Shown here: positions 17,831 to 26,550 of the stretch, piece by piece
How positions within the stretch are numbered: the first letter of the stretch is position 1
How the letters are laid out: each line of letters begins with the position of its first letter
NCBI GenBank assembly: GCA_044445605.1
Contig: JBIOEA010000004.1
Span: 27,010 to 91,009 of the forward strand
Direction of reading: 5' to 3'
Source: CAWKDC01 sp044445605
Lineage (GTDB): Bacteria; Pseudomonadota; Gammaproteobacteria; JABCZS01
DNA length: 64,000 nt
Notes under the pieces: generated by a model
The model's input: only the letters and a program-made list of their open reading frames with translations
What the model was told of the DNA's origin: nothing
The model's database searches: none
Made by a program: the position numbers and the translations under genes

Positions 17831-18568
17831 TCAAGGGGCTTGATTGTAGGAGGCCTGCGCCAGCGCCAACTCTTCAGGTGTATTGATTTCGAGGGTTTTT
17901 TCAGGGGTAATGCAGATTCGGATAGGGTAACCGTGCTCAAGGACGCGTAATTGCTCCAGTTTCTCACTCAGCTCTAATGGGGTTTGGGGCAGTGTCGTAA
18001 AAATGTTCAAAAATTCACGGGTAAAGGCATACATGCCCTGATGATGGTAAACCGGCAAATCAATGATAATGTCCCGTTGGAAGGGGATCGGCGCACGTGA
18101 AAAATACAGCGCATTGAAATGCTTGTCGACAATCACCTTCACAACATCGGGGCTGTGATACTGTGTCTTAAAGTCTAAGGGGTTGGCCAACGTCGTCATG
18201 CCAGGCTTTTCGCCATCTAGATAGGGTTGAACCAGGGCCATTAACATGCTCGATTTAACAAACGGTTCGTCGCCTTGCAAGTTCACCACAACATCCATAT
18301 CCGGATACAAGGAGGCTACGTACGCAACACGATCCGTGCCGGTTTGAATCGCAGGATCAGTCATCACGACGGTGCCGCCACACGAACGAATCACGTCTGC
18401 AATCTCATTATCGTCCGTCGCCACAACCACTTGCGCAAACGCGGGACAAGTGCACGCCGCTTCGTATGTGCGCTGCACCATCGGCTTGCCGCCTAAATCA
18501 GCGAGTGGCTTGCGCGGTAAGCGCGTTGAGCCAATGCGTGCAGGGATGACACAGAGGATGTTGGGCAT
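17831..18568 (-). CDS. kdsB: KdsB, 3-deoxy-manno-octulosonate cytidylyltransferase
   Basis: Activates Kdo with CTP to CMP-Kdo for lipid A-core assembly; it supplies the donor used by WaaA, encoded at 40-41 kb. 245 residues, the standard length. N-terminal nucleotide-binding ARIGSTRLPRKPLADLGGKP, VVATDDNEIAD, NLQGDEPFV, and YFSRAPIPFQRD near residue 160 are family signatures. It lies between the deacetylase gene and rpmG on the minus strand. Confidence 0.97.
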   Translation of the reverse strand: MPNILCVIPARIGSTRLPRKPLADLGGKPMVQRTYEAACTCPAFAQVVVATDDNEIADVIRSCGGTVVMTDPAIQTGTDRVAYVASLYPDMDVVVNLQGDEPFVKSSMLMALVQPYLDGEKPGMTTLANPLDFKTQYHSPDVVKVIVDKHFNALYFSRAPIPFQRDIIIDLPVYHHQGMYAFTREFLNIFTTLPQTPLELSEKLEQLRVLEHGYPIRICITPEKTLEINTPEELALAQASYNQAP

Positions 18569-18586
18569 GATTCAATCCGTTCGAAA

Positions 18587-18751
18587 TCAGTTTTTTGATT
18601 TCTCTTCATCAAACAACTCGTGTTGTCTGGTGACGGGATCATACTTACTGATGCCTTTCATCTTGTCTTTCGACTGATGACGGGTCATCACATAAGTGCT
18701 ACCGGTTTTCTTATTACGTAACAAAATTGTTACACGCTTACTCTTTGCCAT
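18587..18751 (-). CDS. rpmG: Ribosomal protein L33
   Basis: 54-residue large-subunit protein: basic, with the MAKSKRVTILLRNKKTGSTY start and KYDPVTRQHELFDEEK end typical of cysteine-free L33. The ATG at 18751 has GGAGG 7 bases upstream; a longer in-frame extension is not family sequence. Its first 14 bases overlap the 3' end of rpmB, consistent with the conserved rpmB-rpmG operon. Confidence 0.96.
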   Translation of the reverse strand: MAKSKRVTILLRNKKTGSTYVMTRHQSKDKMKGISKYDPVTRQHELFDEEKSKN

Positions 18752-19010
18752 CTGCAGCCTCCACAGGCAATACAGGCACGTCTTCACCACGCGCTTTCAG
18801 CGTACGCAGCACAGCGTCAATGCCTTGTTTATCAATAATACGAATACCCTGTGTCGAAACACACAAAGTCACAAAGCGCTTCAAGGTTTCAACCCAAAAA
18901 CGGCGTTTATGTAAATTCGGTCTAAATACACGTTTGGTGCGATTTCTAGCATGCGACACATTTTGTCCGCTTACTGTTTGCTTACCCGTCACCTGACAAT
19001 ATGCACCCAT
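18738..19010 (-). CDS. rpmB: Ribosomal protein L28 (C-terminally extended)
   Basis: Begins MGAYCQVTGKQTVSGQNVSH and contains RRFWVETLKRFVTL and IRIIDKQGIDAVL, closely matching L28. With the ATG at 19010 (GGAGGCAACC upstream) it is 90 residues, about 12 more than E. coli L28; the extra tail (VPVLPVEAADGKE) runs into the start of rpmG, giving a 14-base overlap. Confidence 0.96.
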   Translation of the reverse strand: MGAYCQVTGKQTVSGQNVSHARNRTKRVFRPNLHKRRFWVETLKRFVTLCVSTQGIRIIDKQGIDAVLRTLKARGEDVPVLPVEAADGKE

Positions 19011-19121
19011 GGTTGCCTCCACTTCTCATCTTAATTGGGTTTGTGTTACCCTTGCGTTCTTAAAGAGGCATTTATACCAGAAAATTCAGGGTTGGGCAAG
19101 ATTATTATCAAGGAGATTACT

Positions 19122-20498
19122 ATGTATTCTATCGTCGCATGCGATTCGACTATCTTCCGGGCCTACGATATCCGAGGCCGCGTGCCCGAGGATCTGAATC
19201 CCAACGTAGTTTACACCCTCGCCAGGGCCTATGCCACCCTCGCCCAGGCCCAAGGGATTACCAATGTCACCATCGCCCGTGATGGCCGCGTCAGTGGCCC
19301 GCAGCTCTCTGATGCCCTCGCAGCAGGCCTCATGGCAGGTGGCATTCACCACGTCTACGATATCGGCGCAGCCCCCACGCCTCTACTGTATTTTTCCTGC
19401 TATCACTTCCATACGGGCTCGGGCATCATGCTGACAGGCAGCCATAACCCCAAGAATTACAATGGGTTAAAGATGGTTCTCGGTGGCACTACCCTCTTTG
19501 GGGATCAAATTCTAGCGCTTCGCGATATCATTCTTTCGGGTAAATTTTCGGCCGGGCATGGTACACGGACGCAAAAGCCTATCCAATCTATATATAGTGA
19601 GGCCGTGCTATCCCGCATTTCCCTCAAACGCCCTCTGAAAATCGCCATCGACTGTGGGAATGGGATCACGGGGATGATTGCCCCAGCTCTCTATAAAGCA
19701 TTGGGCTGCGAAGTTGTCTCTTTATATGATGACGTGGATGGCCACTTCCCTAACCACCATCCCGACCCGAGCAAACCCGAAAACTTGAGCGATCTCATTA
19801 CTGCCGTCCGAGCTCATGGCTGTGATGTTGGGTTGGCCTTCGATGGGGACGGGGATCGCCTGGGCGTGGTCACCCAATCGGGGGAAGTGATTTGGCCAGA
19901 CCGTCAAATGGTGCTGTTTGCCAAAGATGTATTGTCTCGTCAACCTGGCAGCTCGATTATTTTTGATGTTAAATGTACGCAACAATTACCACAAGCGATT
20001 AAAGCACTCGGTGGCACACCCATGATGTGCCGTACAGGCCATTCCTTCGTGAAAAAGGCATTGAAAGAAAGTAACGCACCCTTGGCAGGTGAAATGAGCG
20101 GACATATTTTCTTCAATGATAATTGGTTCGGATTCGATGATGCCTTATTTGCAGGTGCGCGTTTGATTGAAATCCTGTCGCAAGCCGATGATATCGAGGC
20201 CGTCTTCAAAGCCTTGCCGAACAGCTTTAATACGCCTGAAATTAATATTGCCATCGCCGATAGCGAGAAATTTGATTTCATGGATAAGTTTGCCGCACAA
20301 GCGGTATTCGAGGGCGGTGAAATCAATACGATCGATGGCGTCCGTGTCGATTTTACCGATGGATTCGGATTGGTACGCGCGTCAAATACCACGCCTAATT
20401 TAGTGTTGCGATTCGAGGGAACATCCCCGCAAAGCTTGGAACGCATTCGCTCGATGTTTTTGAAACAGTTGAGTCAATGTGGAATTGAGCAGGCATGA
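19122..20498 (+). CDS. algC: AlgC-type phosphomannomutase/phosphoglucomutase
   Basis: Interconverts hexose 1- and 6-phosphates for LPS and exopolysaccharide precursors. From the ATG at 19122 (AGGAG upstream) it is 458 residues. Four-domain alpha-D-phosphohexomutase signatures are present: IFRAYDIRGRVPEDL at the start, the phosphoserine loop TGSHNPKNYNG, the metal-binding DGDGDRLG and EMSGHIFF in the sugar-binding domain, with a phosphate-binding RASNTTPNLVLRFEG near the C-terminus. A longer reading to 19035 adds non-family sequence. The stop overlaps the next ATG (ATGA). Confidence 0.95.
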   Translation: MYSIVACDSTIFRAYDIRGRVPEDLNPNVVYTLARAYATLAQAQGITNVTIARDGRVSGPQLSDALAAGLMAGGIHHVYDIGAAPTPLLYFSCYHFHTGSGIMLTGSHNPKNYNGLKMVLGGTTLFGDQILALRDIILSGKFSAGHGTRTQKPIQSIYSEAVLSRISLKRPLKIAIDCGNGITGMIAPALYKALGCEVVSLYDDVDGHFPNHHPDPSKPENLSDLITAVRAHGCDVGLAFDGDGDRLGVVTQSGEVIWPDRQMVLFAKDVLSRQPGSSIIFDVKCTQQLPQAIKALGGTPMMCRTGHSFVKKALKESNAPLAGEMSGHIFFNDNWFGFDDALFAGARLIEILSQADDIEAVFKALPNSFNTPEINIAIADSEKFDFMDKFAAQAVFEGGEINTIDGVRVDFTDGFGLVRASNTTPNLVLRFEGTSPQSLERIRSMFLKQLSQCGIEQA

Positions 20499-21334
20499 TT
20501 AATCAATACTCATTGTATACCGGCTGTGCTAAAAGCGAGTACTTAACAAACGTCGCCTCCCATGAGGCCAAATTGTTGACTCGTCATCCAGACGAGCCTA
20601 GATTCAAAGATTTTGTCTTTCTAGGAACGTCTGGCCTGGGTGTCATGAGTTACCTATTTCAACTTGCCGAATATTCAACTGAGCATACGCCCAAGCTGTA
20701 CCTCCTTGATTTCAGTATTCACGTACAAAGTTTCTGGTTCTCGCTCAAAGATATTGCAGAAAAGGCAGATACATTTGAAGCATTTTTTGCGAGATACTCC
20801 GAAGACATTCAAAAAGATGCACATAAAATTGGATTGCTCTTCGAATGGCTAGTGGATGAAAATGCACTCAAAGGAACCTCCCGCGAACAGGCCTACGATT
20901 TTTTGAGAAGAATCATTTTAAATAGCAGTATTATTTGCGAAGACTGGTCCAATAAAGAAGCATTCAACTACATCAATGCGACGAAAACAAATGATGTTCC
21001 CATGTTTGTATTTGCTTCTAATATCATTGAATTTGTTGATCGCCACTATCGCTGTGATAGGGTGCAAGCACATATTTCTGTTGCTCTCATCTTGGAAAAT
21101 ATTAAAAGCCTTAACCCTTATTACAGTTACCACACGAGAACTTCTTTGAATTCGCGGGAAGATTACATCGAAAAGTATTGGAATAAAGACCTCGAAGTCA
21201 TGACTGTATTAGCACCCGATCGTTTGATTAGAATAGGGGATCAGGAGGATGCGCTCAAGCACTTACAACACGAGGGTCTTACTGATTTTCTTGGAAAGCC
21301 AATAACACAATCCCAAAAAAATACACCGTGGTAA
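20495..21334 (+). CDS. Hypothetical protein, 279 residues, translationally coupled to algC
   Basis: Family not recognised. Starts inside the algC stop (ATGA overlap). A segment near residue 43, FVFLGTSGLGVMSYLFQLAE, followed by KLYLLDFS, looks like a Rossmann-type beta-alpha-beta nucleotide- or SAM-binding start, then aromatic-rich helices (HVQSFWFSLKDIAE) and a YCDR-like HYRCDR segment near 185. No signal peptide or membrane helix. A methyltransferase-like or NAD-binding fold is one possibility, but I see no catalytic motif that decides it. The region downstream is decayed. Confidence 0.7.
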   Translation: MINQYSLYTGCAKSEYLTNVASHEAKLLTRHPDEPRFKDFVFLGTSGLGVMSYLFQLAEYSTEHTPKLYLLDFSIHVQSFWFSLKDIAEKADTFEAFFARYSEDIQKDAHKIGLLFEWLVDENALKGTSREQAYDFLRRIILNSSIICEDWSNKEAFNYINATKTNDVPMFVFASNIIEFVDRHYRCDRVQAHISVALILENIKSLNPYYSYHTRTSLNSREDYIEKYWNKDLEVMTVLAPDRLIRIGDQEDALKHLQHEGLTDFLGKPITQSQKNTPW

Positions 21335-21584
21335 TGGATGCAAAAACATTCATTAATAATGATACCGACATTGGGCAATATATCAGATAATAGACAGCCA
21401 TGACAGACCCCACAAATGACACAGAAAAAATTATCTACGCCATCGTCATTCGAAGATCATAGATGACTATCAAGACTACCGTGAACTGGAAGATATGCTG
21501 TGTGAGAAAGGAAGCAGGTCAAAGCAAAGAGGGGGCCATCGCCGCAAATAACGTAACCGTTCAGCCCACCACTTTTAAAGGAGC

Positions 21585-21670
21585 ATTACCCTCTTAATCT
21601 TTCGCCCCCTTTTAAGGGGGCAGCCGAGTATTCCGAGGCGGGGGTTTTTCTTCGCGATCGTAATGAGATT
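21585..21670 (+). repeat. Left arm of a long inverted repeat (contains element B)
   Basis: Runs from ATTACC through CTTAATCTTTCGCC, the CCCCCTTTTAAGGGGG hairpin, the element B block and TTCGCGATCGTAATGAGATT. It matches the reverse complement of 22135-22219 over about 85 bases with, by eye, one difference near the outer end. Left coordinate is accurate to a base or two. Confidence 0.85.
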
Positions 21671-21672
21671 GT

Positions 21673-21895
21673 ACTGCGCTGCACTCTATTTAACGCTTGT
21701 GTCTGGTTTGCCAACACGGTGTCATTCTTATCGATGCCATTAGGTAGCTGGCATTGTGGTTGGGCTCACGCTGAACTCATGGGCACGCTCCAGCATCGGA
21801 GGCTCGCCTGACAAGATATGTCCCGGCACGATAAGAACAACCCCGTATTGGCACCGACACTCGCTTCATTGTCGTTTGCTTGAACAATACTTGAA
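21673..21895 (+). pseudogene. Broken gene fragment with a relative at 54617-54900
   Basis: Nucleotide similarity to 54617-54845 is obvious along its length, including GGTTTGCCAACACGGTGTCA and CTCCAGCATCGGAGGCTC. In the plus frame both copies read FANTVSF..MPLG, GWA.AE..G.LQHRRL and KNNP.LAP, but this copy has a stop after HRRLA and small indels. Function unknown; it lies inside the inverted-repeat cassette. Confidence 0.5.
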
Positions 21896-21962
21896 TTTAA
21901 ATGTCAGGCTAGGGTATTTTGTATCAAATTAAATAAGCATTATTCAAGCCGCACGCATAACA

Positions 21963-22112
21963 GCGGAGGGGTGGCATCTGCGCGGGGAGGTTTTTATTGA
22001 ACCGCGACATATCTACTCGAGTGAGCCCAAGCTGTTGGGGCGAACGATAAGCCGATGCTTGTTCGATGGTGAAATAAAGACCTCGCCGCGTAGATGCCGG
22101 GACCCCAAGCGG
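21963..22112. repeat. Long imperfect hairpin inside the cassette
   Basis: 21963-21998 pairs imperfectly with 22073-22112 (about 30 of 36 positions with a small bulge). The intervening 74 bases contain two shorter inverted repeats, GCCC/GGGC and CGAAC/GTTCG. It could fold into a branched RNA or be the remains of a folded mobile element. No match to tRNA, 6S, tmRNA or RNase P was apparent. Confidence 0.5.
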
Positions 22113-22134
22113 TTATATAGCGAAGGTGAAGAAT

Positions 22135-22219
22135 AATCTCATTACGATCGCGAAGAAAAACCCCCGCCTCGGAATACTCGGCTGCCCCCTTAAAAGGGGG
22201 CGAAAGATTAAGACGGTAA
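22135..22219 (-). repeat. Right arm of the long inverted repeat (contains element B)
   Basis: Reverse-complement partner of 21585-21670: AATCTCATTACGATCGCGAA, the element B block, the CCCCCTTAAAAGGGGG hairpin and GATTAAG, ending GGTAAT. The two arms enclose about 464 bases. Confidence 0.85.
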
Positions 22220-22260
22220 TCGTGTTGCAGCCTTTGACGTGCAGAGCGATGAACGGCGCA

Positions 22261-23628
22261 TTACAACGCACCCCACAATACAGCCACAATCGCCAACGGC
22301 GACACGGTGCACACCAAAAACTTCCACACACGGAACCAAAAGTGACTCTTCAATTGCAACGCGTCCTGCGCTAATGCAGGCTTCACCACATAACCCGTAA
22401 ACACAGCAAATAATAACCCACCCAATGGTAATAAAATTTTGTTCGGCAAGCCCGTTGCAATATCAAAAAAGTTATTTCCAAAAATCGTCACGCCCGACCA
22501 AACATTGAACGACAACAACACCGCAATCCCTAATAACCATCCTGATAAACCAATCGTCACCACCGCTTGCAAACGCGTTTGATGATACCGCTCGTTTAAC
22601 ATCGCTACTAACGGCTCAGCCAAGGAAATCGACGACGTCCACACCGCAAATAATAGCAACATGAAAAAGGCCATTCCCACAAACTGCCCAAAAGGCATTT
22701 GCCCAAACGCCATCGGCAATACCTGAAAAACCAATCCTGGGCCCGCCTCCGGCGTCAACCCATACTGAAAAACTAAAGGAAAAATGGCTAACCCCGCCAG
22801 TACCGCAACAAACGTATCAATCCCCACAATCTTAAAAATGTCGCCCGTCACCCCTTCACCCTTTTTCAAATACGATGCGTAGGTCGCAATGCATCCCGCG
22901 CCTACCGCTAAACTGAAAAAGGCTAACCCCATCGCAGTCAATACCGTTTTTGCGTTCACTTTTGAAAAATCAGGTTTGAATAAGAAATTCACGCTCTGTA
23001 CAACGTCGCCCGTCACCAGCGCATACCCTACCAATAACATCAATATCACGATCAATGCCGGCATCATGATTTTTGATGCGCGCTCTAATCCTTTCTCAAT
23101 CCCTAATGCAACCACGCCCATCGTCATCACCATGAACAAGGTGTGATATAACAATAACTGCTTCGGGCTGTTCATCAAATCGCCCCAGACCGCTTTCACA
23201 TGATCAATGTTCGCATGATCAAATGTGCCCATCATTGTTTTGAAAAAATAAGCAATCGTCCACCCAGAGACAACACTGTAAAACGATAATATCAATACCA
23301 GCGTGATGCCACCTAATACACCGACCAATCCCCAGTGCTTCGAAGCGCCCGATGCCTTCGCCATCCGCTCCATCGATTCAATCACGTTCGCTTGCCCAAA
23401 CCGCCCCACGATCGTCTCCGCCATCATCACCGGGACACCCATCAACAAAATGCATACCAAATAAATCAAAATAAAGGCAGCACCACCGTTTACGCCCGTC
23501 ATGTACGGGAACATCCATATGTTGCCCAACCCCACCGCTGCCCCGCTCGTCGCAAGCACAAATCCCAATGCGGATGTCCACTGCTGCGTGCGTTCAAGTA
23601 ACGTTTGTCGGCGTGAGAAGAATTTCAT
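22261..23628 (-). CDS. Neurotransmitter:sodium symporter (NSS) family transporter
   Basis: Sodium-coupled amino-acid or amine uptake across the inner membrane. 455 residues with about eleven to twelve hydrophobic segments. The first helix contains the NSS signature SGAAVGLGNIWMFPYMTGVNGG, with the unwound Gly-rich sodium/substrate site, followed by PVMMAETIVGRFGQ; LAFFSLAVGAGCIATYASYL corresponds to the sodium-binding helix 6-7 region. Substrate not inferable; tryptophan/tyrosine-like amino acids are typical of bacterial members. Starts 10 bases before the element at its left; folA lies upstream by 24 bases. Confidence 0.92.
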   Translation of the reverse strand: MKFFSRRQTLLERTQQWTSALGFVLATSGAAVGLGNIWMFPYMTGVNGGAAFILIYLVCILLMGVPVMMAETIVGRFGQANVIESMERMAKASGASKHWGLVGVLGGITLVLILSFYSVVSGWTIAYFFKTMMGTFDHANIDHVKAVWGDLMNSPKQLLLYHTLFMVMTMGVVALGIEKGLERASKIMMPALIVILMLLVGYALVTGDVVQSVNFLFKPDFSKVNAKTVLTAMGLAFFSLAVGAGCIATYASYLKKGEGVTGDIFKIVGIDTFVAVLAGLAIFPLVFQYGLTPEAGPGLVFQVLPMAFGQMPFGQFVGMAFFMLLLFAVWTSSISLAEPLVAMLNERYHQTRLQAVVTIGLSGWLLGIAVLLSFNVWSGVTIFGNNFFDIATGLPNKILLPLGGLLFAVFTGYVVKPALAQDALQLKSHFWFRVWKFLVCTVSPLAIVAVLWGAL

Positions 23629-23652
23629 TTTTAATCCTTGGTAATGAAGCTG

Positions 23653-24138
23653 TTATTTACGATGCAACGTCACATAGGTATACGCAAGCGGATTCGTTTC
23701 ATCTGCCGGATGTACGTCCCGCATCACCTCGCTCCAGCCTTTTTCATCCCACTGCGGGAAAAAGGCATCCCCGTCCACCTCTACATCAATCATCGTTAAA
23801 TACATCACTTTGGCCATCGGCAGCGCTTGCGCAAATAATTGGCCACCTCCAATGATCATCACCTCTGGCGCATCCAGTGCGTCCAGTGCGTCCAGTAAAC
23901 TCGTGTAAACCGTCGCTCCAGGCGCATCATAATTCGGATTGTTTGATATCACAATATTCTCACGCCCCGGTAATACGCGCCCCAATGATTCAAATGTCTT
24001 TCGCCCCATGATGATCGGCTTGCCCATCGTCAATGCTTTGAAATGCTTTAAGTCTGCAGACAAATGCCACGGCATCTTATTATCCAAGCCTATCACATTA
24101 CCTCTGGCCATCGCCGCAATCAGCGAAATCGTTTTCAT
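23653..24138 (-). CDS. folA: Dihydrofolate reductase
   Basis: NADPH-dependent reduction of dihydrofolate to tetrahydrofolate. 161 residues, like E. coli FolA: N-terminal ISLIAAMARGNVIGLDNKMPWHL with the active-site Asp/Trp loop, PIIMGRKTFESLGRVLPGR, and VMIIGGGQLFAQALP for the NADPH pyrophosphate. A small in-frame repeat (LDALDALDAPE) sits at about residues 83-92, encoded by a short direct DNA repeat of GTCCAGTGC. Start overlaps the thyA stop by 4 bases, so thyA-folA are coupled. Confidence 0.97.
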   Translation of the reverse strand: MKTISLIAAMARGNVIGLDNKMPWHLSADLKHFKALTMGKPIIMGRKTFESLGRVLPGRENIVISNNPNYDAPGATVYTSLLDALDALDAPEVMIIGGGQLFAQALPMAKVMYLTMIDVEVDGDAFFPQWDEKGWSEVMRDVHPADETNPLAYTYVTLHRK

Positions 24139-24929
24139 ATCGCCACCGGGGCCGAAATGTGTGCGTCACAAACATAATTCGTTAACGTGAAGTCTTCAAA
24201 TTTAAAATCAAATATGTTTTTCACAGCCGGGTTCAATGTCATCGTCGGCAATGGGTGCGGCGTGCGTGTTAACTGCAGGCGCGTTTGCTCCATGTGGTTG
24301 TCATACAAATGCGCATCGCCCAATGTGTGAACGAATTCACCCGGCTTTAACCCCGTCACTTGCGCCACCATCAATACCAATAACGCGTACGATGCGATAT
24401 TGAACGGCACACCTAAAAAGATATCCGCACTGCGCTGATACAACTGGCAGGATAATTTCCCGTCTGCAACATAAAACTGGAAGAAGCAATGACATGGCGG
24501 CAACGCCATTTTATCAATCTCACCCACGTTCCACGCAGATACGATCAAACGTCGAGAATCAGGGTTCGTTTTAATCTGCTCAATCACTTGCGAAATCTGA
24601 TCAATCACGCGACCATCTGCCGCTTGCCATGAACGCCATTGGTGCCCATACACAGGCCCTAAATTGCCGTCTTTATCCGCCCATTCGTCCCAAATGCTGA
24701 CACGATTATCTTTTAAATATTGAATGTTCGTATCACCCTTGAGAAACCACAGTAATTCGTGCGTGATCGATCGCATGTGTGTTTTTTTCGTCGTCACCAA
24801 GGGAAACCCTTCGCTCAAATCAAAACGCATTTGATACCCAAACACACTGCGCGTGCCTGTGCCAGTCCGATCCGATTTGGCGACGCCATGCGTCATCACG
24901 TGTTGCATTAAATTTAAGTAGGCTTGCAT
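24135..24929 (-). CDS. thyA: Thymidylate synthase
   Basis: Methylates dUMP to dTMP with methylene-tetrahydrofolate, giving dihydrofolate for FolA next door. From the ATG at 24929 (GGGGAAATC upstream) it is exactly 264 residues like E. coli ThyA and begins MQAYLNLMQHVMTHG. Catalytic cysteine in LPPCHCFFQFYV, plus DRTGTGT, HELLWFLKGDTNI and YQRSADIFLGVPFNIASYA. The frame is open further upstream into lgt, but that is not family sequence. The start overlaps lgt by 16 bases. Confidence 0.98.
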   Translation of the reverse strand: MQAYLNLMQHVMTHGVAKSDRTGTGTRSVFGYQMRFDLSEGFPLVTTKKTHMRSITHELLWFLKGDTNIQYLKDNRVSIWDEWADKDGNLGPVYGHQWRSWQAADGRVIDQISQVIEQIKTNPDSRRLIVSAWNVGEIDKMALPPCHCFFQFYVADGKLSCQLYQRSADIFLGVPFNIASYALLVLMVAQVTGLKPGEFVHTLGDAHLYDNHMEQTRLQLTRTPHPLPTMTLNPAVKNIFDFKFEDFTLTNYVCDAHISAPVAI

Positions 24930-25696
24930 GCAGATTTCCCCATTAATAATAATCCAAACAGTACCATCGGGACGCATAACCACTGCCCCATCGTAAACCC
25001 AAATGCCAATAATCCTAAGTGTGCATCCGGCTCGCGTAACAATTCCACAAAAAATCGCATCGATCCGTACAATATCAAAAACAATCCGCTCACCGCACCG
25101 CGTGGACGAGGCTTTCTCGCGTAAATCCACAAGAGCACGCCTAATACAATACCCTCTAAACCAGCTTCATATAATTGCGATGGGTGACGAGGCAAATCGC
25201 CTCCTCCCGGGAATACCATCCCCCAAGGTAAATCCGTCACACGGCCCCACAATTCACCGTTCATGAAATTCCCTAAACGCCCCAATCCCAATCCCACGGG
25301 CACCATCAGTGCAGCCATGTCTGTTAAATCAAAAAACGCGACACGATGCACGCGGCCATAAATAAACGCAGCCAGCCACACGCCAATCATGCCGCCGTGG
25401 AACGACATGCCGCCTTCCCACATCTGAAATAAATACAAAGGATGTTGTAAAAAATAAGACCACTGATATAAGATGACGTATCCCACGCGGCCACCGAGCA
25501 CCACCCCCAACACCATCCACACAAAAATAAAATCATTGAGCTGCGGCGCAGTTAATGGCGCTTCTTTATATTTAATGCGATACAAGCCCAATAAATAGGC
25601 ACCGATAAATCCGAATAAATACATCAGTCCATACCAATGCACACTCACAGGACCCATGGCGACCGCAACAGGATCAATGTGTGGAAAATGAATCAT
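24914..25696 (-). CDS. lgt: Lgt, prolipoprotein diacylglyceryl transferase
   Basis: Inner-membrane enzyme that attaches diacylglycerol to lipoprotein precursors. From the ATG at 25696 it is 260 residues with several membrane helices. The Lgt signature GLGRLGNFMNGELWGR is present, along with SFHGGMIGVW and RHPSQLYEAGLEG. The ATG overlaps the stop of the upstream TSUP gene (ATGA), and its end overlaps thyA: a tightly packed TSUP-lgt-thyA-folA unit. Confidence 0.97.
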   Translation of the reverse strand: MIHFPHIDPVAVAMGPVSVHWYGLMYLFGFIGAYLLGLYRIKYKEAPLTAPQLNDFIFVWMVLGVVLGGRVGYVILYQWSYFLQHPLYLFQMWEGGMSFHGGMIGVWLAAFIYGRVHRVAFFDLTDMAALMVPVGLGLGRLGNFMNGELWGRVTDLPWGMVFPGGGDLPRHPSQLYEAGLEGIVLGVLLWIYARKPRPRGAVSGLFLILYGSMRFFVELLREPDAHLGLLAFGFTMGQWLCVPMVLFGLLLMGKSACKPT

Positions 25697-26505
25697 CGCA
25701 TTCCCCAGGCTGTGTAACACATTTCTGCCGCCACCACTAATAACAATGCACCAAATAAGCGTTTTAATTGCTCATGGGGTAAGCGATGCGCGAGTCGTAC
25801 GCCGATGGGTGCGCAAAAGAAGGCCGCAATGACCAATGATACGACAACAGGCCAATACACAAACCCTGTCGACAGGGCAGGTAGGGTCACATTCCCCCAA
25901 CCCTTATATATGTATCCCGCCATACCCACGAGACTCGATGGAACTAAAACGATCGATGAGACCGCCAACGATTGCCGCATCGACACACCCGCACGCGAGA
26001 GCAACGGCACAATAAAAACTCCGCCCCCTAATCCTAACATCGAGGCAAAGACACCTACTATCGGACTAAATACCCACAATATTTTTTTTGAATAATTCTT
26101 AGGTTCTTTCTTCTCGCCTGTCGCTAATATATAGCGCACACCCAATATGCCCAAAAACACACCGAAAATCCAACGCAACGCTTCCCCAGATAAATGCACG
26201 GAAATGAGCGGACCAATCAAACTACCGAGCATCATCCCAGGTACCATGATTGTTACCAGCGTCCAATCAATATCGATGTGTTTACGATGCGATCTTGCCG
26301 CTATAAATGCATTAAACGGCACCGCACCTAATGAAGAACCAATCGCCAAATGCATGACCGTATCGATGGGAATACCCTGCAAGCCAAAAAGAAATACGAG
26401 GCAAGGGATAACCACAATCCCCCCACCGATACCCAATAACCCCGCAAGAAATGCGGTCAGCGATCCAATCAGCAAGTATGCCAACATGAATATGGCGATG
26501 GACAT
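25693..26505 (-). CDS. TSUP (TauE/SafE) family membrane permease
   Basis: Membrane protein of the sulfite/organosulfonate exporter family. 270 residues from the ATG at 26505, about eight hydrophobic segments, with the repeated TSUP motifs GLLGIGGGIVVIP near residue 22 and SMLGLGGGVFIVPLL in the second half. A longer in-frame reading would add non-hydrophobic sequence and is rejected. Substrate unknown. First gene of the minus-strand unit ending at folA. Confidence 0.93.
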   Translation of the reverse strand: MSIAIFMLAYLLIGSLTAFLAGLLGIGGGIVVIPCLVFLFGLQGIPIDTVMHLAIGSSLGAVPFNAFIAARSHRKHIDIDWTLVTIMVPGMMLGSLIGPLISVHLSGEALRWIFGVFLGILGVRYILATGEKKEPKNYSKKILWVFSPIVGVFASMLGLGGGVFIVPLLSRAGVSMRQSLAVSSIVLVPSSLVGMAGYIYKGWGNVTLPALSTGFVYWPVVVSLVIAAFFCAPIGVRLAHRLPHEQLKRLFGALLLVVAAEMCYTAWGMR

Positions 26506-26550
26506 GATTTTCTCCCTAGGATACGTTAGATTATGGTATAACAGATCCTC

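Larger units (their letters stand above)
21335..22260. other. Gene-poor stretch with an inverted-repeat-bounded cassette
   Basis: 926 bases without a credible intact gene. 21335-21584 holds short broken reading frames only (one, ending near 21550, reads YQDYRELEDMLCEKG; unidentified). 21585-22219 is bounded by an inverted repeat of about 85 bp made around element B and contains a gene fragment related to 54617-54900 plus a long imperfect hairpin. The remaining 40 bases reach the stop codon of the symporter gene. Confidence 0.7.

Noticed and set aside
21440..21550. Possible transposase fragment (YQDYRELEDMLCEKG faintly like IS6-type YRDLEEMM)
   Set aside because: The match is one short segment; the following residues (SRSKQRGGHRRK) do not fit and no terminal repeats or catalytic DDE residues are visible.
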